From Prevotella sp. (lineage in GTDB: Bacteria > Bacteroidota > Bacteroidia > Bacteroidales > Bacteroidaceae), in the NCBI GenBank assembly GCA_024690505.1, contig JAILPA010000188.1, positions 26,622 through 90,621 on the forward strand: 64,000 nucleotides of DNA, given 5' to 3'. A program made the position numbers and the translations under genes. Positions 53,629 through 63,363 of this stretch are shown one piece after another (position 1 is the first letter of the stretch; the number at the start of each line of letters is the position of its first letter). Under the pieces are notes generated by a model. The model was not told where the DNA came from. It saw nothing but the letters and a program-made list of their open reading frames with translations, and made no database searches.

Positions 53629-55404
53629 TCACTGCATCAGCCGTCCTTTTTCAGCCAGCGTGTCGTAGTTGTTCTTCAGATTGCGCCAGTCCACACGGCC
53701 CTGTGTGGGGATGGCATTGATGTATTTCTCTATGTTCGTATAGCCGTCGCCGTTCAGGTCGCCATTGGCGTCGCTGGGGTCGTTGGGATTCAGCCCGTTA
53801 GCCGTCTCCCATTCATCGGGCATACCATCCTTGTCGCTATCCTTGTAGGGCTGCCAGTCGCGGTACACGGGATAGCCGCCCATCTGGCGTGGATCGGTGA
53901 TGATACCCTGCTTGTAGGAGTCGTTGCCCAGTCGACGGTACTTGAAGTAGCCTTCCTCGTTCTGGCTCTTCGGATGCAGTCCCGACATGTCGCCGTAGGG
54001 ATGCTGCTTCACGCCGGTCTTCTTTTCAATCTTGGCCAGTTCCTTCTCGTAGTCGGGCACATAGTAGGCCACGCCTGTGCGCACCTCTTCACAGATACGC
54101 TGGTCTACGATGTCGCGGCAGGGCACGGTGGCCCCCACGTTCCGAAGCACCCAGTCGAAGGCCTGCTCGGCGCCCATGATGGTGACGGGTGCCATCTCGA
54201 AAGGCTCGTTGCTGCGCATCAGTGCCAGCTCGGTGGGATCCATGTCTCCGTCCTTGTCGGCTGTCTGTACGCCACCATTCCAATTGTCGCGTGTAATGTC
54301 AGGATAGCCCTCCATCACATTGCCCACAGCATAGACGCGTCCGAACTGCTTGAAAGGGAAGAGCCCCTGGCTGCGGCTCTCGCTCTTCACGATGCGATGG
54401 CCCACGGGCTGGTCTTTCGGTGTCAGCGGTCCGGGCTTGTAGTAGTTGTTGATGAAGTTCGACATGGTGCTGTACTCGCCACCATCGGCCGTGCGATGCA
54501 CCCAGTTGTACACCACGTTATTGACGAAGTTGAAGACGCCTCCCCACCCTATCGACGGGTTGCGACCGCTGTTGTCGGCCCACAGGTTGCGCATGAACGT
54601 GGTGTTCTCGCCGCCGATGGTCGAGCCGAAGGCGTGGTTCCACGTGTCGAGGGCCTTGGCCGATATGGTGTTCTGTATGGTGACGTTGACAGTGGGGGTC
54701 TTGCGCTTGTCCTTGCCATCGTGCAGGTCGAACATGTGGCGGTAGAACGAAATGTTCTCGTCCAGTCCCCATTCACACGAGCAGTGGTCAATCATAATAT
54801 TGCCCACGGGATTGCCGCCAAACGAGTCCTCGCGGTGCCACACCAGCGTCTCACCACGGCGGAAACGCATGTGGCGCACAATGACATCGTGGGTATCGAC
54901 CTGGAACGACTCGCCTGCAATGATGACACCGTCGCCTGGAGCCGTCTGACCGGCAATGGTGATATAGGGTGCACGCACGTTGATGGGCGACTTCAGGCGT
55001 ATGATGCCGCTCACGTTGAACACCACGATGCGAGCGCCGCCCTGTTCGCAGGCCCAGCGGAACGAGCCAGGGCCCGAGTCGTTGAGATTGGTCACGGTGA
55101 GCACCTTTCCGCCTCTACCGCCAAAGGTGTACATACCGCCACCCTCAGCACCGGGGAAGGCGGGAATCTCGGCCTGACGCAGGTCGTAAGGTCGCGAAGC
55201 CCAGGGCACATAGGGACGGCCGGCCTTGGCTTCTTCTATAACAATGGGGAACGCCTCGGCCCATGCCGAGTCGCTGTGGGCAGCCCACTGTACGGATAGT
55301 TTGTCGATTAGTTTCTGTGCCTCGTCGGTCAGTTGCGGATACTGAGCCATCGATGCCAAAGATGCCAGCAGCAGTGCTCCGGCAAAAAGTAGTTGTCTTC
55401 TCAT
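53629..55404 (-). CDS. Secreted family-1 pectate lyase, second copy
   Basis: 591 residues, signal peptide (1-20, ASMAQ), an N-terminal helical stretch (about 22-70), the PL1 beta-helix (FPGAEGGGMYTFGGRGGKVL, VFNVSGIIRL, YITIAGQTAPGDGVI, DVIVRHMRFRRG, MIDHCSCEWGLDENISFY) and a calcium-type segment (KDSDKDGMPDEWETANGLNP, then NGDLNGDGYTNIEKYINAIP) of dockerin or thrombospondin-3 type. Lacks the YDLQGRR-type tail of the lyase at 11579. It heads the operon DUF3667, transketolase halves, kinase. Promoter and leader are module copy 4. Cleaves pectate outside the cytoplasm. Confidence 0.93.
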   Translation of the reverse strand: MRRQLLFAGALLLASLASMAQYPQLTDEAQKLIDKLSVQWAAHSDSAWAEAFPIVIEEAKAGRPYVPWASRPYDLRQAEIPAFPGAEGGGMYTFGGRGGKVLTVTNLNDSGPGSFRWACEQGGARIVVFNVSGIIRLKSPINVRAPYITIAGQTAPGDGVIIAGESFQVDTHDVIVRHMRFRRGETLVWHREDSFGGNPVGNIMIDHCSCEWGLDENISFYRHMFDLHDGKDKRKTPTVNVTIQNTISAKALDTWNHAFGSTIGGENTTFMRNLWADNSGRNPSIGWGGVFNFVNNVVYNWVHRTADGGEYSTMSNFINNYYKPGPLTPKDQPVGHRIVKSESRSQGLFPFKQFGRVYAVGNVMEGYPDITRDNWNGGVQTADKDGDMDPTELALMRSNEPFEMAPVTIMGAEQAFDWVLRNVGATVPCRDIVDQRICEEVRTGVAYYVPDYEKELAKIEKKTGVKQHPYGDMSGLHPKSQNEEGYFKYRRLGNDSYKQGIITDPRQMGGYPVYRDWQPYKDSDKDGMPDEWETANGLNPNDPSDANGDLNGDGYTNIEKYINAIPTQGRVDWRNLKNNYDTLAEKGRLMQ

Positions 55405-55457
55405 TTTGTTTCAGTGTTGTTTGTAATTGGACTTATATATAACTGGTGTTACATGGA

Positions 55458-55687
55458 CTTCTATCTAACTAAAGACACAGCCCCCCAGCCCCATTCTTGC
55501 GCATCCATTCTTGCGTCCCTCCGATAGCAAGCGACCAGAGGTCAAGCGCCCGCTGTCGCGCCTTCCCGTAGCCTTTCCCCATGAAGGGAGGGGCTGGGAA
55601 TAGGGTCTGTATTGCTATTATTCATGTCTGCTTTCGTCGTATCGAAAAGTTTGCTGCAAAGATACGGATTTTTCCTTAAACAGCAAA
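55458..55687 (-). promoter_or_regulatory. Promoter plus repeated leader module, copy 4 (pectate lyase operon)
   Basis: Minus strand: TTTG (55684-55687), TATCTTTG (55657-55664), then TTTGCAGCAAACTTTTCG, the hairpin, ATGAATAATAGCAATACAG, a C-rich arm, inner sequence with GCGCTTGACCTCTGGTCGC also present in copy 1, GGGGCTGGGGGG and the tail TTTAGTTAGATAGAAG. Proof that the pectate lyase operon shares the module with mscL, mnmA and purD. Confidence 0.75.
55542..55625 (-). CDS. Leader ORF of module copy 4
   Basis: A 27-codon frame starting MNNSNTDPIPSPSLHG. Same position and similar first residues as copies 1-3. Translation is unproven. Confidence 0.3.
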   Translation of the reverse strand: MNNSNTDPIPSPSLHGERLREGATAGA

Positions 55688-55764
55688 ATGTTTGGGAAAC
55701 TTTTCTCCCACATTTCAAAGGGCTATACAACGGGGGCTATACGGCAAGAGAATCCTAGGTTGAG

Positions 55765-55944
55765 AGTCCGAAGCCTTCGGACTGCGAGTTTTTGGCCTTC
55801 GGACTGCCAGTCCGAGGCCTTCGGACTGAGAGTCCGAAACCACTTCAGACTTTGAGTCCGAAAGCTCTTCAGACTTTGAGTCTGTGCCTGTTCGGACTAC
55901 AAGTCCAAGAGCCTTTGGACTCCGAGTCCGAACCTATTCGGACT
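55765..55944. repeat. Eight-unit palindrome array (AGTCCGAAGCCTTCGGACT)
   Basis: Eight units of 20-24 bases start at 55765, 55787, 55809, 55831, 55855, 55879, 55902 and 55925. Each is itself an inverted repeat, and several differ in loop and stem yet keep pairing (for example AGTCCAAGAGCCTTTGGACT). No unique spacers separate them, so it is not CRISPR. The array fills the gap between the divergent pectate lyase and PUL2 promoters. Confidence 0.85.
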
Positions 55945-56018
55945 GAATTCTCGACTTATTTATCCTGCGGCCTGCTCCTCTTAAATATAAGCATGCGCGA
56001 AAGAAAAAAGGGAAAAAG

Positions 56019-56050
56019 TTTGACGGTTTGATATTTTCTTCGTATCTTTG
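56019..56050 (+). promoter_or_regulatory. Promoter of PUL2
   Basis: TTTG (56019-56022) and TATCTTTG (56043-56050) 20 bases apart. The palindrome array ends 75 bases upstream. Confidence 0.8.
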
Positions 56051-56109
56051 CCCCATAAAACTAAGACTACTATCATAAATACATGTATAACATTAACTAA
56101 AACACTTCT

Positions 56110-57555
56110 ATGAACAAATTGCAATTTGTATCAAGCATGAGGTTGTGTGCCTATGCGGCAGTGGTTGCAGGCGTGGGGCTCGTGGCCTCGTGTGCTGACA
56201 CCTATGATGGCAATGAGACGTTCCGCAGCAGCGTGAGAAATGCGCAGCTCTCTTCGCCCGACGCGAACAGCATCACCATTACCGCTGCCACCGATGGCGC
56301 CAGTCAGACCATCAGCTGGCCAGTGGTGCACGGAGCCAGCGGCTACGAGGTAAAACTCTTCAATGCGGGCGACGAGTCGGTCATCCTGGCCGACACCATC
56401 GACGGATGCTCGGTGTCAGTATCGCGCGAAGAGGACGTGAACTACCGCTTGGAGGTACGAGCACTGGGCAACGCCAAACTGAACAACAAGGACGCCGACC
56501 AGCCCACAACGAAGCTCTTCTCTACGTTCACTCAGACCTTCGCCCCCATTCCCGAGGGCGACCTTAGCGAATGGTTCGCTGATAACCCCATACCCGAGGA
56601 TTCTGTGGGTATGAACCTGAACTTCGACCTGGCCCCAGGTGCCACCTATACGCTGAACGAAGTGCTCGACTTCGGCAAGTTCACCGTTACCCTGCGCACG
56701 TCCGACAAGAACAATCCCGCCACCATCGTTTACGGACAGGGCGGCGGACTGGCCACCAGCAGCGGCTTCATTGCAAAATATCTGGTATTCGATTGCGGTG
56801 CATCGACACAGGCCGTGCTGGCACTGAGCGAGAACCCGAACCCCGACATCCTGGATGCCGACCACAACAACCACCACCAGATCACTGACCCCATCAGCTT
56901 CCAGAACTGCAAGTTCAACAACGTGGTGCGCTACTTCATGTACGACAACAAGAAGAAATACTGCGTGAAGACCTTCAACATGACCGACTGCCTGGTGCAG
57001 TTCAGCCCCGATGACAAGATGAGCACAGCGGCCTACTTCCAGATCTACGACGGCGGCGGCTTCATCAACGACTTCATCGCTACGAGGACTACATTCTATT
57101 CCACCACGGCCAACGAAGTGAAGTATTTCATCCGCTACAACAACTCCGGACGCTGCGACCGTGCCGGCTATCTCACCAACAGCATCAACCTGCGCTACTG
57201 CACATTCTACAACATTGCCAAGACAGGACAGATGGCCAACCACAGCGGATTCGACGGACGCAATACGTCGAACTACGACATCGTAGGAAACATCTTCGTC
57301 GACTGCGGCAGCGGACAGGTGCCTCGCCGACTGACAGGACGAATCAACGCACAGGCCGTCAACAACTTCGCCTACAACACATACTGGTTCGACGGAGCAC
57401 CCGAGGCCGAGGGATACTCGAAAAACGAATACGACACCTCGAACAATGCCCTGCAGACCGACCCCGCATTTGTAGATGCTGAAAACGGCAACTTCACACC
57501 TACGGGTGCCGAACAGCTGGAGCGACAGACGGGCGACCCCCGCTGGCTGAAATAG
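56110..57555 (+). CDS. DUF4957/DUF5123 surface lipoprotein (PUL2)
   Basis: 481 residues, lipobox VASC (Cys28). Residues about 50-130 look like a fibronectin-III-type module (QTISWPVVHGASGYEVKLF), followed by a beta-helix-like region with stacked Asn/Cys turns (FQNCKFNNVVRYFMYDN, TRTTFYSTTANEV, LRYCTFYNIAKTG, DIVGNIFVDCGSG), the DUF4957/DUF5123 pattern. Shorter relative of the protein at 6471. Here it is first in the operon, before SusC, whereas in PUL1 it follows SusD. Likely binds or processes pectic oligosaccharides at the surface. Confidence 0.85.
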   Translation: MNKLQFVSSMRLCAYAAVVAGVGLVASCADTYDGNETFRSSVRNAQLSSPDANSITITAATDGASQTISWPVVHGASGYEVKLFNAGDESVILADTIDGCSVSVSREEDVNYRLEVRALGNAKLNNKDADQPTTKLFSTFTQTFAPIPEGDLSEWFADNPIPEDSVGMNLNFDLAPGATYTLNEVLDFGKFTVTLRTSDKNNPATIVYGQGGGLATSSGFIAKYLVFDCGASTQAVLALSENPNPDILDADHNNHHQITDPISFQNCKFNNVVRYFMYDNKKKYCVKTFNMTDCLVQFSPDDKMSTAAYFQIYDGGGFINDFIATRTTFYSTTANEVKYFIRYNNSGRCDRAGYLTNSINLRYCTFYNIAKTGQMANHSGFDGRNTSNYDIVGNIFVDCGSGQVPRRLTGRINAQAVNNFAYNTYWFDGAPEAEGYSKNEYDTSNNALQTDPAFVDAENGNFTPTGAEQLERQTGDPRWLK

Positions 57556-57591
57556 GACTGGAGTATTAACAGAAACGAACTGCAAACAATT

Positions 57592-60500
57592 ATGAAAAAC
57601 AGAATATTTGCAACACTGTGCTTCGGAATGCTGATGAGCGCAACGGCCGTCGCACAGAATCAGCCCATCAAGGGCAAGGTGCTCGACGAGAACGGCGAGG
57701 CCATCATTGGAGCAACGGTGAAGGTGGCTGGCCAAAGCGGCAGCTCGGGCGCCATTACCGACTTCGACGGTAACTATACACTGAACGTGCCTGCCAACAC
57801 GAAGGTGACCGTCACCTACATCGGCTACCTGCCACAGACCGTGAAGGTGGGAACCACCGTCAAGCTGCTGGAAGACCGCCAGAGCCTCGACGAGGTAGTG
57901 GTAGTGGGTTATGGCACACAGAAGATGAAAAACGTGACGGGTGCCGTTGAGACCATCTCGCCAAAAGACATCGAAGACCTCTCAGTGGGTAGCCTCGGCG
58001 ACGCCCTCGTGGGCATGTTCAACGGTGTCAGCGTGACACGCGGAGCAGGTGCCAACCGCCCCGGACAGAGCCCCTCGCTGACCATCCGACAGAGCGACAT
58101 CGCTACCAGCGTGACGCCAAACACCACACGCGGTGGCGAACCCGACCCGTCGCCGCTCTACGTCATCGACGGATTCATCTCAACCGAGAGCCAGTTCAAC
58201 AACCTTGACATCAGCGAGGTAGAGAGCATCACCGTGTTGAAGGACGCCTCGGCTGCCGTCTATGGCGCACGTGCCGCCTACGGCGTGGTGCTGGTCAAAA
58301 CGAAGCAGGGACAGAACGCCGCTCCGAAAATCAGCTACAGCGGACAGTTCGGATGGACCGACGCCCTCTATACGCCCAAGATGCTGTCAGCCCAGGACTA
58401 CATGAGAGCCTACAACACCATCCGTGCCGCCAACACATCGACACAGGACAACATCGCACTGCGCACACAGCTGTTCCAGCTCGATGAAATCAACGCCGTG
58501 AAAGGTGTGAACTACGACCTGCTCGACAAGGAATGGAGCGCCGCCTTCACACAACGCCACAACCTGAACATCAACGGCGGTAACGACAAGGCCACCTACT
58601 TTGCCGGCGTAAGCTACTACGACCAAGACGGTAACATAGGCCGACTGGACTACAACCGCTGGAACTTCCGCGCCGGCATCAACGCCAACATCGGCAAGTG
58701 GGTGAAGACCCAGCTGCAGGTGAGCGGCGACTGGGGCGAACGCAATAACTCGGTGGCGCCACAGGGAGGCGGCAGCGACTTCGACTACCGGTGGCTGATG
58801 ACACACCTGCCCTTCGTGCCCGACTATGCCAACGGTTATCCCATCGTCTACAGCGGCATGGAGAACATCGTGCCTACATCGGCTACAAGGCTCTACAACT
58901 TCCCCGCCGTGCAGAACAGCTCCGACAACGTGCAGAACCGCACGAACAACCTCAGCATCAACGGCGCAGTGGAGGTGAACCTGGGCTTCATCGAGCCACT
59001 GCAAGGGCTCTCGGCAAAGGTCAGCTATTCAAAGAACATCAGCAACAGCCAGACCAACACCGTAAGCACCATACTCGACCTCTATCGCCTCACACAGCGC
59101 GGTGGTAGCGGCGGTCACCTCTACACCGGCAACGGCGTGGTCTACGACGAGAACACCACCAACGTGCTGCGACTGGTGAGCAACGGCGGTATGCTGCGCC
59201 GCAACATGGCACGCTCCGACAGCTACCAGTACAACTTCACCTTGCAGTATGCACGCACATTCGCCAAGCTGCACGACGTAAGCGCACTCTTCTCAATAGA
59301 GAAAACCGAAGCATGGAGCGAACCGCTGGAAGGCACCATCACCGACCTCATAGCCTATCAGGACGGACAGTCGTCATCGGGCATGGGCGACCAGACCACG
59401 TCCTTCGGACGCTCGGAGAGCGGTATGCTCTCGTACGTAGGCCGTCTGAACTATGCCTACGACAGCAAGTACCTGTTCGAGTTCCTCTTCCGCGCTGACG
59501 CCAGCACCAAGTTCGCGCCCCAGAACTACTGGGGCAAGTTCCCCTCGGTGTCGGCAGGATGGGTCATCAGCGAGGAGAGCTGGTTCAAGAACTCGGTGAA
59601 GTGGGTTGACTTCCTGAAACTGCGTGCATCGTGGGGTCTCATGGGACGCGACAACATCCGCGCATGGCTCTGGGCACAGCTCTATGAGCGCAACGCCGCC
59701 AAGGGTGCCGTCTTCGGAAGCAACGGCATCAACTCGAACGTGGGCTACGCCCTCGTCATGCCGAAAGCTGGCACCAACCGCGACGTGCACTGGGACAAGA
59801 CCTACAAGACCAACATCGGTGTCGACGCACGCTTCCTCGACGGTCGTCTGTCGGTAGACCTCAACTATTACTTCGACCGCGGACGCGAGCTCTTCGCCAC
59901 ACGCACCGGAACAGCACAGTTCCCCACCACCGTCGGTACTCAGGCCACGCCCGAGAACTATGGAGAAATCAATTACTGGGGCTGGGAGCTGAACCTGGGC
60001 TGGCGCGACAAGATTGGCAACGACATCTCCTACTGGGCCAAGCTGAGCACCGGCTATAGCGACAACGAGATACTGGCCACCAACTTCCAGGCCATTCCCG
60101 AATACGACGACATGGTCTACGGCGAGCGTGCCGACCGCGGCGTGTGGGGCTTCAAGTGCCTGGGAATGTTCCGCAGCTATCAGGACATCGAAGAATACTT
60201 CGACCGCTACATGAAGAAAGACGACGGCACGTACGGCACCTACCTGGGCATGACCAAGAGCGAAGTGCGACCCGGTATGCTCATCTACGAAGACGTGCAG
60301 GGCGACAACAACGGTGACGGCACCTATGCTCCTGCCGACCACAACGTGACCGTCGGCAACGACTACATACAGCTCTCAGAGCGCAGCAGCAACCCCTACG
60401 GCTTCACCCTGAACATGGGCGGAGCATGGAAGGGGCTCTCGCTGCAGGCACAGTTTGCCGCCAGCTGGGGCGCAAAGGCACTCATAGGAACCGACTTCCG

Positions 60501-60903
60501 CCAGGCAGCAGGCGACTATGAGTATGAGAACATGCCATCGTCGTATCGTAACATGTTCAACTATAACGACATCTACGATGCTGCCGGCAACATCACCGTG
60601 CCGCAGAACCGCGATGCCTCCATGCCAAACATGCGCTATGGCAACGTCAACCAGGCAGCATCCAGCTTCTGGCTGGTCGATGCCAAGCAGTTCACGCTGC
60701 GCAACATCACTGTGGCCTATCAGCTGCCCAAGCAGTGGCTGAAGCCCATCGGAGTGAGCAACGTGAAGCTGAACCTCACCGTTCAGAATGCCATCAACTT
60801 CTACAATCCCTATCCCGACAAATCGTGGGCCAGCTATGGCGGCACCTACACCCGCTACCCCAACCTGCGTAAGATCACCATGGGTGTGAATGTATCGTTC
60901 TAA
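57592..60903 (+). CDS. SusC/RagA-family TonB-dependent transporter (PUL2)
   Basis: 1103 residues. Signal peptide (1-21, TAVAQ), carboxypeptidase-regulatory-like domain (about 25-95, GEAIIGATVKV, TDFDGNYTL), DEVVVVGYGTQ, plug (about 110-225, with PLYVIDGFIS and SITVLKDASAAVYGARAAYGVV), beta-barrel ending MGVNVSF. Imports oligosaccharides with the SusD protein encoded next. 36 bases separate it from the lipoprotein gene, so the operon is lipoprotein-susC-susD. The plug differs considerably from that of the PUL1 SusC, so the two pairs probably have different ligands. Confidence 0.97.
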   Translation: MKNRIFATLCFGMLMSATAVAQNQPIKGKVLDENGEAIIGATVKVAGQSGSSGAITDFDGNYTLNVPANTKVTVTYIGYLPQTVKVGTTVKLLEDRQSLDEVVVVGYGTQKMKNVTGAVETISPKDIEDLSVGSLGDALVGMFNGVSVTRGAGANRPGQSPSLTIRQSDIATSVTPNTTRGGEPDPSPLYVIDGFISTESQFNNLDISEVESITVLKDASAAVYGARAAYGVVLVKTKQGQNAAPKISYSGQFGWTDALYTPKMLSAQDYMRAYNTIRAANTSTQDNIALRTQLFQLDEINAVKGVNYDLLDKEWSAAFTQRHNLNINGGNDKATYFAGVSYYDQDGNIGRLDYNRWNFRAGINANIGKWVKTQLQVSGDWGERNNSVAPQGGGSDFDYRWLMTHLPFVPDYANGYPIVYSGMENIVPTSATRLYNFPAVQNSSDNVQNRTNNLSINGAVEVNLGFIEPLQGLSAKVSYSKNISNSQTNTVSTILDLYRLTQRGGSGGHLYTGNGVVYDENTTNVLRLVSNGGMLRRNMARSDSYQYNFTLQYARTFAKLHDVSALFSIEKTEAWSEPLEGTITDLIAYQDGQSSSGMGDQTTSFGRSESGMLSYVGRLNYAYDSKYLFEFLFRADASTKFAPQNYWGKFPSVSAGWVISEESWFKNSVKWVDFLKLRASWGLMGRDNIRAWLWAQLYERNAAKGAVFGSNGINSNVGYALVMPKAGTNRDVHWDKTYKTNIGVDARFLDGRLSVDLNYYFDRGRELFATRTGTAQFPTTVGTQATPENYGEINYWGWELNLGWRDKIGNDISYWAKLSTGYSDNEILATNFQAIPEYDDMVYGERADRGVWGFKCLGMFRSYQDIEEYFDRYMKKDDGTYGTYLGMTKSEVRPGMLIYEDVQGDNNGDGTYAPADHNVTVGNDYIQLSERSSNPYGFTLNMGGAWKGLSLQAQFAASWGAKALIGTDFRQAAGDYEYENMPSSYRNMFNYNDIYDAAGNITVPQNRDASMPNMRYGNVNQAASSFWLVDAKQFTLRNITVAYQLPKQWLKPIGVSNVKLNLTVQNAINFYNPYPDKSWASYGGTYTRYPNLRKITMGVNVSF

Positions 60904-60941
60904 TCTTCTAATCATGGACCAAATAAAAAACTATCACAGAT

Positions 60942-63227
60942 ATGAAATACACAGATAACATCATAGGGAAGCGAAGCGCAAAGATGACAGTGAAAATGCT
61001 CGGCGCAGCATTCTTCCTCCTTCCGTCGGCCGCCTTCATTTCATGCAGCGACTCCTTCCTGGAAGAGAAGAAGAACTACGGCAACTTCGACAACACGACA
61101 GTCTACAGCGACTACAACGGAGCTCAGGAGCGCCTGAACAGCCTCTACTACTGGCTGCTGCCTGTGTCGACCAGCGGCGATGGCAACGGTACCAACTCTC
61201 CCAACGACTGGACGTCAGTGGGCAACGCTGACCGATGGGCCAAGTCGACCGAAGAGTTCGGCGGATTCTCGCTCTTCGTCGACCCAGGGGAAGAGGTGAC
61301 TTATACCACCTCCACCAATTTCGACTACTTCTACGTGGCCAACGACACCTACAGCCCCTGGGGACACATACGCAACTGCAACGACGTGATTGAGGGCGTC
61401 TTGGGCTCATCGCTCTCCGACGAGCAGAAGAACGAACTGCTGGGACAGGCCTACTTCTTCAGGGCCTACGTCTACTCACACCTGGTGCGCATCTATGGCG
61501 GCGTGCCCATCATCAAGACGGTGCAAGACCCCGTGCTGGGCAAGGACGGCGACGGCTCGAAACTGATTGTTCCCCGCCAAACCACCAAAGACTGCATCGA
61601 CTTCATCTGCGAAGACCTGGACAAAGCGGCCCAGATGCTGCCTGCCCAATGGACTAACGGAGCCAACGACTTCGGCCGTGTCACCTCCGGCTTGGCACAG
61701 GCACTGAAGGGCTGGATGCTGCTCTACTACGCCAGCCCCGTGTTCAACCGCAGCGATGACGCCAGCCGCTGGCAGGCTGCCTACGAAGCCAACAAGTCGG
61801 CCATCGCACTGCTGCAAAGCGGTGGCTTTGGCCTGACCTACCAGGCTAATGGCGGTGCAGCCAACGGTGCCAACTGGGCCCGCACGTGGCTCGACTATAC
61901 TGGCAGCGACGGCTCAGTGTCCGAGGCAGTGTTCGTAACCTTGCACAACACCAAGGACAACGTCAGCGGACAGCCCGACTATGGCAAATACAACCGTTGG
62001 GAGCACGCCATCCGCCCCCACAACACCAATGGTGGCGGCGGGCTCACCCCCACCCAGGAGATGGTTGACCTCTTCCCCATGGCCGACGGCAAGCGCCCCG
62101 ACCTCAGCACCATTCCTTACGACAAGAAGAAGTTCTGGCTGAACCGCGACCCGCGCTTCTACAGGACATTCGCTTTCCCCGGCGTGGAATGGAAGTTCTC
62201 TGAAGGAGGCGTCGACCTGACCGATGCAGCCCTCAACGGCATCATTGCCCCGGGCCTGCTCACTGGTGCCAACTATGAGTTGTGGAGCTACATGTACAAC
62301 GACGATGCCGCCGACCTGACCAAGGTGACGACAAGCAATGGCTACTGGCCCGACCTCGTGGCCGGCTCGGCCGACAAGGTGGGCAGCCACTCCGTCTACG
62401 TGCGCAAGCGCAGCGACGACCTGGCTCTTCACAACAACCCGTTCTACGTCTTCATCAACAGCAGTTCCAACCCGAAGGGATTCATGAAGAACGCTGCTCC
62501 CCTCATCACCATGCGCTATGCCGAGGTGCTGCTCAACTTTGCCGAGGCAGCAGCCGGTGCCAACAAACTGGACGAAGCCCTGCAGGCACTGCAGCAGATT
62601 CGTGCCCGTGTGGGCTATACAGCTGAGAACAACTTCGGCCTGGATGCCGCCATCGCCGGCGACCGTGCCAAGCTCATCGCTGCCATACTCTACGAGCGCC
62701 AGATAGAGCTGGCCTACGAGGGCAAACGCTACGAGGACATGCACCGCTGGATGCTGTTCGACGGCGGCGCAGGACAGTCGGCCCTGAAACCGAGCTGGGC
62801 CGTCACTGGCTTCGGAGGCAACACCTGTGCATGGCTGGGCGTGCAGCCGCTGAACGGCACCAAGCGCCACAGCATCGTGCTCTACTGCACCACCCCGTCG
62901 GCCGATGATCCTGCCTTGGCCACACGTCCCACCGCACTCTCGCTGAACGAGGACATGAGTTATGACGCCGCCACCGGAACTTATGCCGACCCGAAGGTGC
63001 AGGCACTGGCACAGTGGTACGATGCCAACCTGGACCGTAAAGACGTGAATGCCGATGGCAACGACGACGCACTGACCATACAGTACCGTCCCACCTACTA
63101 TTTCATGGGACTGCGCCAGAACGCCATGCAGACCAACCCCACGCTGCACCAGACCGTGGGATGGCACGACCTGGGGCGCAACGCCGATGGCCTGTTCGAC
63201 CCGCTCAGCGACACGCTGCCCGAATAA
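60942..63227 (+). CDS. SusD/RagB-family lipoprotein (PUL2)
   Basis: 761 residues. Long N-terminal leader (MKYTDNIIGKRSAKMTVKML) before the hydrophobic stretch and lipobox (FISC, Cys36), so a later start (MTVKML) is possible. Then SDSFLEEKKNYGNFDN and family blocks LGQAYFFRAYVYSHLVRIYG, GGVPIIKT, TMRYAEVLLNFAEAAAGANK and the C-terminal ERQIELAYEGKRYEDMHRW. Long for a SusD. Last gene of PUL2. Confidence 0.95.
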   Translation: MKYTDNIIGKRSAKMTVKMLGAAFFLLPSAAFISCSDSFLEEKKNYGNFDNTTVYSDYNGAQERLNSLYYWLLPVSTSGDGNGTNSPNDWTSVGNADRWAKSTEEFGGFSLFVDPGEEVTYTTSTNFDYFYVANDTYSPWGHIRNCNDVIEGVLGSSLSDEQKNELLGQAYFFRAYVYSHLVRIYGGVPIIKTVQDPVLGKDGDGSKLIVPRQTTKDCIDFICEDLDKAAQMLPAQWTNGANDFGRVTSGLAQALKGWMLLYYASPVFNRSDDASRWQAAYEANKSAIALLQSGGFGLTYQANGGAANGANWARTWLDYTGSDGSVSEAVFVTLHNTKDNVSGQPDYGKYNRWEHAIRPHNTNGGGGLTPTQEMVDLFPMADGKRPDLSTIPYDKKKFWLNRDPRFYRTFAFPGVEWKFSEGGVDLTDAALNGIIAPGLLTGANYELWSYMYNDDAADLTKVTTSNGYWPDLVAGSADKVGSHSVYVRKRSDDLALHNNPFYVFINSSSNPKGFMKNAAPLITMRYAEVLLNFAEAAAGANKLDEALQALQQIRARVGYTAENNFGLDAAIAGDRAKLIAAILYERQIELAYEGKRYEDMHRWMLFDGGAGQSALKPSWAVTGFGGNTCAWLGVQPLNGTKRHSIVLYCTTPSADDPALATRPTALSLNEDMSYDAATGTYADPKVQALAQWYDANLDRKDVNADGNDDALTIQYRPTYYFMGLRQNAMQTNPTLHQTVGWHDLGRNADGLFDPLSDTLPE

Positions 63228-63363
63228 CAAACGTTCCCCTACACTAAGACTTGCGCGTTCAACGGCCCACCCCGTTGAACGCGCAAAGTCGTTATGACCC
63301 TTTCGGTCATCAGAGGCAACGATTACAACAGGCCCAAAGTCAGGGTGGTAATCCCCCAAAATT

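Noticed and set aside
55765..55944. CRISPR array
   Set aside because: Units are self-complementary and separated by only 2-3 bases; there are no spacers and no cas genes.
56416..57735. 439-codon open frame opposite the DUF5123 lipoprotein
   Set aside because: It crosses the end of one gene and the start of another on the other strand; composition is that of a shadow.
61914..63359. 481-codon open frame on the minus strand opposite the PUL2 SusD
   Set aside because: It is antisense to a clear SusD gene; its sequence is low in complexity and rich in Val, Gly, His and Ala, as is usual for shadows of GC-rich codons.
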